A DNA stretch of 9,472 nt from an uncultured Eubacteriales bacterium. GTDB lineage: Bacteria > Bacillota > Clostridia > Oscillospirales > Oscillospiraceae. The notes under the pieces were generated by a model that saw only the letters and a list, made by a program, of their open reading frames with translations, had not been told where the DNA came from and searched no databases. Made by a program: the position numbers and the translations under genes. The DNA is taken from the NCBI GenBank assembly GCA_900551355.1, contig URVR01000059.1:1-9472 (forward strand), given 5' to 3'. This document shows positions 5,372-9,472 of this stretch, piece by piece; within the stretch, counting starts at the first letter, position 1; every line of letters starts with the position of its first letter.

Positions 5372-5397
5372 AGTGTATGCCCGAGACGCGCAAAGGT
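5372..5397 (-). promoter_or_regulatory. Possible sporulation (sigma-E/sigma-K-like) promoter
   Basis: On the minus strand CATACACT (5372-5379) matches the Bacillus sigma-E -10 consensus CATACAMT. An AC dinucleotide (5396-5397) is 16 bp upstream, as in sigma-K -35 regions. No good sigma-E -35 element is present, and the AC overlaps the dnaE terminator stem. It lies 45 bp before the ATG of the cysteine-rich protein, and no clear sigma-A promoter was seen there. Confidence 0.3.
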
Positions 5398-5418
5398 GCG
5401 GCGCTGCCGCGCCGCACC
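5395..5418 (-). terminator. Terminator of dnaE
   Basis: GGTGCGGCGC (5395-5404) and GCGCCGCACC (5409-5418) form a perfect 10-bp stem with a 4-base loop. On the minus strand it begins 8 bp after the dnaE stop codon and is followed by a short TTT. Confidence 0.65.
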
Positions 5419-5426
5419 CGAAGCCG

Positions 5427-8400
5427 TTATTTCTGCCGTACCACCACGTTCTCGTCGCCCAGCCACTCCCGGCACTCCTGCAGGAACGCCGGATGGTTCA
5501 GGCACGTCGTGCCCAGCATCTTCCCGGTGTCCGCCAACCGCACCTTCAAGGGCGTGTCGCCCTCGAACATGGTCATCACAAGGCTGATGTGCCGGAACTC
5601 CCGGCTGTCCATGCCGGGCATCTTCAGATAGATGACGGACTTCTCCTTCGGCGGCTCCCGCCGCATCTCCGGTATGGCCGTGCCCTGCTCCAGCGGGTAG
5701 ATGCTGTCGCACATGATCTGGGGCGGCTTTTCGTCCCGGACAGACAGCCGGCCCTTTACCAGTACCGGCGTGTTCACCGCCATATAGCTGCCGCACTGGT
5801 CGATGGTGCGGCTGAAGCACAGCAGCTCGATGGCCGCCGTCTCGTCCTCCACCATGACATAGGCCATGAGGGAGTTGTTCTTGGTAGTGCGTGTCTTGCT
5901 GGACACCACGATGCCCGCCGCGGTGACGCTCTGCCCGTCGGCGAACCGCACCGGCCCGTCCTCCCCGGCAAAATCGTCCAGTATCTCGTGGATGGGCACA
6001 GCCCCCAGCTGCCGGGCCAGCGGCCGCCGGTCGGTCATGGGATGGCCCGACAGGTACAGCCCCGTCGTCTCCTTCTCCATGTGCATCCGCTCCGTGGCGG
6101 AGTACTCCGGGATGTCCGGCAGCTGGAGCTGGGAGCTGTCCTCCCCGCCGGAGGCAGCGGCCATGCCGAAGAAGTCCAGCTGGCCCTCCACGTTCTGCCG
6201 CCGGGTGCTGCCGATGCTGTCCAGCACCGTCTCATACACGGCGATGAGCTGGGAACGCCTGTCCCCCAGACTGTCGAAGGCGCCGCTGCGGATCAGATTC
6301 TCCACCGCCCGCTTGTTCATGTCGCCGCAGTCGTACATCCGCTGGCAGAAATCCTGGAAGGACTTGAACAGTCCCCCCTGCTCCCGCTCCTTCACCACCG
6401 ACAGGATGAAGCCCCGTCCGATATTCTTGATGGCCACCAGGCCGAACCGGATGCCCTCCGGCTCCACGGTGAACCGGTCGTAGGAGCGGTTCACGTCCGG
6501 CGGCAGCAGCGCGATGCCGCAGTCGCGGCACTCGCCGATGTACCCTGCCACCTTGTCGGAGTTGTCCAGCACGCTGGTCAGCAGCGCCGCCATGTACTCC
6601 TTGGTGTAGTGGCACTTGAAGTACGCCGTCTGGTAGGCCACCACCGCGTAGCTAACGGCGTGGGCCTTGTTGAAAGCGTAGTTGGCAAAGTCGAAGATCT
6701 CATCGTAAATGGCCTGCGCCGTGGCCTCCTCGATACCGTTGGCGATGCAGCCGGGGATGCCCCGCTCCGGGTCGCCGTAGACAAAGGCGTGCCGTTCCTT
6801 CTCGATCTCCTTGGCCTTCTTCTTGCTGATGGCCCGGCGCACCATGTCCGCCTGTCCCAGCGAGAAGCCGCCCAGCTCCTGAAAAATGCGGATGACCTGC
6901 TCCTGATACACGATGCACCCGTAGGTCACGGACAGAATGGGGATCAGCTTGGGGTGCTTGTATGTCACCAGCTTGGGGTCGTGCTTGCAGGCGATAAAGC
7001 GCGGGATGGACTCCATGGGTCCCGGCCGGTACAGGGCGATAACGGCGGTGATATCCTCGATGTTCTGGGGCTTCAGCCCCACGCACACGCCGGTCATGCC
7101 GGTGGACTCGATCTGGAACACACCCGCCGTCCTGCCCTGAGAGATCATCTCATACGTCTCCGGGTCGTCGTCGGGGATATCCGCCAGCCGGAAGTCCGGC
7201 TTGTACCGCTGCACCAGCTTCACCGCGTCGTCCAGCACCGTCAGGTTCCGCAGACCCAGGAAGTCCATTTTCAGCAGGCCCAGCTCCTCCAGCGTGGTCA
7301 TGACGTACTGGCACACCACGGCGTCGTCGTTCCGCGCCAGCGGCACATATTCATATACCGGCCGCTTGGTGATGACCACGCCCGCCGCGTGGGTGGAGGC
7401 GTGGCGGGGCATGCCCTCCAGCGCCATGGCCGTGTCGATGAGCTTTTTCACCCGCGGGTCGTCCCGGTACAGGTCGGCCAGCTGCCGGCTGAGCTTCAGG
7501 GCGTCCTGCAGCGTGATGTGCAGCGCCCCCGGCCCCGCCGGCACCAGCTTGGCCACCACGTCCACCTCGGCGTAGGTCATGTTCAGGGCGCGTCCCACGT
7601 CCCGGATGGCGGCCCGGGCCGCCATGGTGCCGAAAGTGACGATCTGGGCCACATGGTCGTCGCCGTACTTGCGGCGGACGTAGTCCACCACCTCGCCCCG
7701 GCGGGTGTCGCCGAAGTCCATATCAATATCGGGCATGGACACCCGCTCCGGATTCAGGAACCGCTCAAAGTACAGGTCGTACTTCATGGGATCGATGTCC
7801 GTGATCTCCAGGCAGTAGGACACCATGGAGCCTGCGGCGGAGCCGCGCCCCGGCCCTACGGGGATATCCACGCTCTTGGCGTAGCGCACGAAGTCGGACA
7901 CGATGAGGAAGTAGTCGGTGAACCCCATCTTCTCGATCATGTCCAGCTCATAGTCCAGCTGCTTGCGGTAGTCCGGCCTGCTGCCGCCGTACCGCTTGGC
8001 GAACCCCTCGTCGCACAGCTTCCGCAGATAGGTGGGCGAGTCGTAGCCCTCCGGCAGCTGGAACTCCGGCAGGTGGTACTTGCCGAAGGTAAACTCCAGC
8101 TGGCACATGTCCGCGATGCGCTGTGTGTTGGCCACCGCGTCGGGATACCCCGCAAACAGTGCCTCCATCTCCTCCGTGGAGCGCAGGTAGAAGTTCCGCG
8201 GCTCATAGCGCATCCGATTGGCGTCGTCCACGGTCTTGCCCGTCTGGATGCACAGCAGCACGTCGTGGCTCTCGGCGTCCTCCTTCCGCAGATAGTGGGC
8301 GTCGTTGGTACACACCAGCGGGATCCCCGTCTCGCTGTGGATGCGCAGCAGCTGTCGGTTCACCTCGGTCTGATCGGCGATGCCGTGGTCCTGCAGCTCC

Positions 8401-8606
8401 AGATAAAAGCTGTCCTCCCCGAAGATGTCCCGCATGGTCAGGGCGTATTCCTTCGCCCCGTCATAGTCGCCGTTCAGCAGCCTGCGGGGTATCTCGCCGG
8501 CCAGACACGCCGACAGGGCGATCAGCCCCTCGGAATGCTGGCGCAGCAGGTCCATATCGATGCGGGGCTTGATGTAAAAGCCCTCTGTGAAGGCCTGGCT
8601 CACCAT
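5427..8606 (-). CDS. dnaE: DNA polymerase III alpha subunit, main part (downstream of a frameshift)
   Basis: This is the catalytic part of the replicative C-family polymerase, 1059 residues from ATG 8606; the frame can be read from 8642, but its first 12 residues are out of the dnaE frame. In order, with positions in the restored protein: the end of the PHP domain (CTNDAHYL near 202-209); the polymerase core with GPGRGSAAGS (about 354-363) and PDIDMDF (395-401), which holds catalytic aspartates; MPRHASTHAAGVVI; YAFNKAHAVSYAVVAYQTAYF; and, near the C-terminus, an OB-fold-like stretch starting AAGIVVSSKTRTTKN. No inserted proofreading exonuclease domain is present, so this is DnaE rather than PolC. 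It is the distal gene of a whiA operon and has its own terminator. With the upstream fragment it makes a normal-length enzyme of about 1162 residues. Confidence 0.93.
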   Translation of the reverse strand: MVSQAFTEGFYIKPRIDMDLLRQHSEGLIALSACLAGEIPRRLLNGDYDGAKEYALTMRDIFGEDSFYLELQDHGIADQTEVNRQLLRIHSETGIPLVCTNDAHYLRKEDAESHDVLLCIQTGKTVDDANRMRYEPRNFYLRSTEEMEALFAGYPDAVANTQRIADMCQLEFTFGKYHLPEFQLPEGYDSPTYLRKLCDEGFAKRYGGSRPDYRKQLDYELDMIEKMGFTDYFLIVSDFVRYAKSVDIPVGPGRGSAAGSMVSYCLEITDIDPMKYDLYFERFLNPERVSMPDIDMDFGDTRRGEVVDYVRRKYGDDHVAQIVTFGTMAARAAIRDVGRALNMTYAEVDVVAKLVPAGPGALHITLQDALKLSRQLADLYRDDPRVKKLIDTAMALEGMPRHASTHAAGVVITKRPVYEYVPLARNDDAVVCQYVMTTLEELGLLKMDFLGLRNLTVLDDAVKLVQRYKPDFRLADIPDDDPETYEMISQGRTAGVFQIESTGMTGVCVGLKPQNIEDITAVIALYRPGPMESIPRFIACKHDPKLVTYKHPKLIPILSVTYGCIVYQEQVIRIFQELGGFSLGQADMVRRAISKKKAKEIEKERHAFVYGDPERGIPGCIANGIEEATAQAIYDEIFDFANYAFNKAHAVSYAVVAYQTAYFKCHYTKEYMAALLTSVLDNSDKVAGYIGECRDCGIALLPPDVNRSYDRFTVEPEGIRFGLVAIKNIGRGFILSVVKEREQGGLFKSFQDFCQRMYDCGDMNKRAVENLIRSGAFDSLGDRRSQLIAVYETVLDSIGSTRRQNVEGQLDFFGMAAASGGEDSSQLQLPDIPEYSATERMHMEKETTGLYLSGHPMTDRRPLARQLGAVPIHEILDDFAGEDGPVRFADGQSVTAAGIVVSSKTRTTKNNSLMAYVMVEDETAAIELLCFSRTIDQCGSYMAVNTPVLVKGRLSVRDEKPPQIMCDSIYPLEQGTAIPEMRREPPKEKSVIYLKMPGMDSREFRHISLVMTMFEGDTPLKVRLADTGKMLGTTCLNHPAFLQECREWLGDENVVVRQK

Positions 8607-8611
8607 TAGGA
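8604..8611 (-). other. dnaE: Apparent one-base deletion in dnaE (TAATG junction)
   Basis: On the minus strand the sequence reads TCC TAA TGG. One extra base after TA, for example TAC ATG, would give NLS-Y-MVSQAF and join the two dnaE frames. The result here is a stop overlapping a start (TAATG). There is no homopolymer run or slippery heptamer at the site, and no ribosome site before the ATG. Confidence 0.85.
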
Positions 8612-8914
8612 CAGGTTCCGATAGCCCGTCTCGTTTTTGCACAGCAGCACCAGATGGCGGGACTCGGCATCGAATTCATGCTGCTTGTCGAAGCGTGTCC
8701 GCCGCGCCACATAGACCTCGCACCCGATGATGGGGTGGATGCCCTCCTTTTTGCAGGCGCGGTAAAAGTCGATGGCGCCGTACATCACGCCGTGGTCTGT
8801 AATGGCCACCGCGTTCTGCCCCATCTTCTTCACCAGCGCCGGCAGATCCCGTATCCGGCACGCGCCGTCCAGCAGACTGTACTCCGTATGGACGTGCAGA
8901 TGTACAAATCCCAT
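8606..8914 (-). CDS. dnaE: DNA polymerase III alpha subunit, N-terminal PHP fragment (upstream of a frameshift)
   Basis: These 102 residues are the start of DnaE: HLHVHTEYSLLDG (residues 5-17) with His7 and His9, AITDHG (37-42) and GCEVYVA (64-70), which are metal-ligand motifs of the PHP domain. The frame ends at LCKNETGYRNLS followed by TAA, where homologues continue without a break. The next frame resumes as MVSQAFTEGFYIKPRID at the same spot, so the two belong to one gene. The ATG at 8914 is 21 bp after the preceding gene and has an AGGGGAG ribosome site. Seen alone it would be a broken PHP domain with no polymerase. Confidence 0.9.
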   Translation of the reverse strand: MGFVHLHVHTEYSLLDGACRIRDLPALVKKMGQNAVAITDHGVMYGAIDFYRACKKEGIHPIIGCEVYVARRTRFDKQHEFDAESRHLVLLCKNETGYRNLS

Positions 8915-8935
8915 GCTCTCCCCTGTTCCTCTCTG

Positions 8936-9382
8936 TTACTTGCCCAGCTCCTCCAGCATATCGCACAGCAGCTCTACGCCGGACACCACCAGCGTCCGGC
9001 AGTGATGGGTCACGCCCAGCTCCCTGGCCATGTCCGTGGCGTCCAGCTCCTTCTCCGCCAGCAGGTCGCGGCAGTCCAGCTTGTGGAATCGCTCCGTGTA
9101 CCGCCGCTGGAAGCCCTGCGTCAGCTCCGTGGAGCGCTTCTTCCCCGCCGCGCCGTTTTCCAGTGTGCTGGGATATGCCATGCCCAGCACCACAGCCGCG
9201 GCGTTCACCACGCCGCATATGCCGCCGCAGCGCAGCCCGGCGCCGAAGCCGCTGGCCAGCGCCATGCTCTGCTCCTCCGAAAGGCCGGTGACGTCCGTAA
9301 ACGCCAGCAGCACGCACTGCCCGCAGTTCAGCCCCTTTTCGTGATATTCCTTGGCCCGCAGGCACCGTTCTCTCTTTGTCAT
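8936..9382 (-). CDS. C_GCAxxG_C_C family protein (redox-type, cysteine-rich)
   Basis: A 148-residue protein with the conserved cysteine pattern of the C_GCAxxG_C_C family: GLNCGQC (residues 17-23), the core GAGLRCGGICGVVNAAAVVLG (from about 47), then KLDCRDLL (Cys104) and single cysteines 128 and 140. The family is thought to be redox-active or metal-binding because its cysteines are strictly placed, but its substrate is unknown to me. It lacks a signal peptide and membrane segments. The chosen ATG 9382 overlaps the whiA stop codon (ATGA) and follows AGGAGG at 9393-9398; the longer frame to 9454 only re-reads whiA. dnaE begins 21 bp downstream, so the three genes form one transcription unit. 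Confidence 0.88.
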   Translation of the reverse strand: MTKRERCLRAKEYHEKGLNCGQCVLLAFTDVTGLSEEQSMALASGFGAGLRCGGICGVVNAAAVVLGMAYPSTLENGAAGKKRSTELTQGFQRRYTERFHKLDCRDLLAEKELDATDMARELGVTHHCRTLVVSGVELLCDMLEELGK

Positions 9383-9472
9383 AGCTCGTTGGCCTCCTCC
9401 ATCAGCTTGCGCATCCGATGATTGATGCATGATTTTGTCACCGGCGGATCGCATCGCTCCGCCAGCTGCGTC
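9379..9472 (-). CDS. whiA: WhiA-family regulator, C-terminal end only
   Basis: Only the last 30 codons are inside the window. The peptide ends with LAERCDPPVTKSCINHRMRKLMEEANEL, which matches the C-terminal helix-turn-helix of WhiA (family pattern DPPVSKSGVNHRLRKL). WhiA has a homing-endonuclease-like N-terminal fold, not visible here, and acts in sporulation or cell-division control depending on the organism. Its stop codon overlaps the next start by ATGA, indicating translational coupling. The gene is too short at this edge to appear as a frame on its own. Confidence 0.85.
   Translation of the reverse strand, partial: TQLAERCDPPVTKSCINHRMRKLMEEANEL

Noticed and set aside
5373..8609. Plus-strand frame of 1078 codons
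   Set aside because: It is antisense to dnaE, whose motifs are unmistakable; high third-position GC keeps the opposite frame open.
8600..8620. Programmed ribosomal frameshift in dnaE
   Set aside because: There is no slippery heptamer and no internal Shine-Dalgarno sequence, and dnaE of this type is normally uninterrupted. Error, mutation or a split gene are better explanations.

Overview
The window looks like a piece of a high-GC, spore-forming, butyrate-producing member of the class Clostridia, possibly a gut Oscillospiraceae-type organism. That placement is an inference from the gene content (ptb, a DUF4364 protein, and whiA linked to dnaE) and from the strong sigma-A promoters and AGGAGG ribosome sites. 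The assembly appears to come from a short-read Nextera library, because the first 47 bases are synthetic adapter: the end of P5, an 8-base i5 index and the Nextera read-1/transposon end. Biology starts at about position 48.

Left part (48-2094). A complete HUH-family rolling-circle replication initiator lies on the minus strand (82-924). Upstream of it is about 650 bp of extremely GC-rich, hairpin-dense DNA (about 970-1640). Next comes an AT-richer segment (1600-1830) with seven GAACAA half-sites in both orientations, a perfect 12-bp inverted repeat, a 9-bp hairpin and a possible sigma-A promoter facing rep. This has the layout of the replication and control region of a small plasmid, phage or integrated rolling-circle element; the rest is lost beyond the contig end. 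A strong plus-strand terminator (1905-1944) and a long perfect stem (2051-2090) separate it from ordinary chromosomal genes, so the element/chromosome boundary, or a chimeric join, probably lies between about 1830 and 2090.

Middle part (2095-5326). A ptb gene (phosphate butyryltransferase) and a TfoX N-terminal-domain gene form a minus-strand pair. Their promoter is divergent from that of a small plus-strand membrane protein with a lysine-rich tail. That gene converges on a DUF4364 gene across a shared bidirectional terminator. Next is a cysteine-rich protein of unknown function (16 Cys in 279 residues), with a possible mother-cell sigma-factor promoter element upstream.

Right part (5427-9472). 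A minus-strand operon reads whiA (only its C-terminus is in the window), then a C_GCAxxG_C_C-family protein, then dnaE (DNA polymerase III alpha). whiA and the second gene overlap by ATGA. dnaE is interrupted after codon 102 by an apparent one-base deletion that creates TAATG. The two reading frames join into a normal-length protein of about 1162 residues once one base is restored.

The clearest items for follow-up are the hairpin-dense region with its GAACAA repeats beside the HUH Rep, the broken or split dnaE, and the unassigned cysteine-rich protein. I found no tRNA, rRNA, CRISPR array or insertion sequence.
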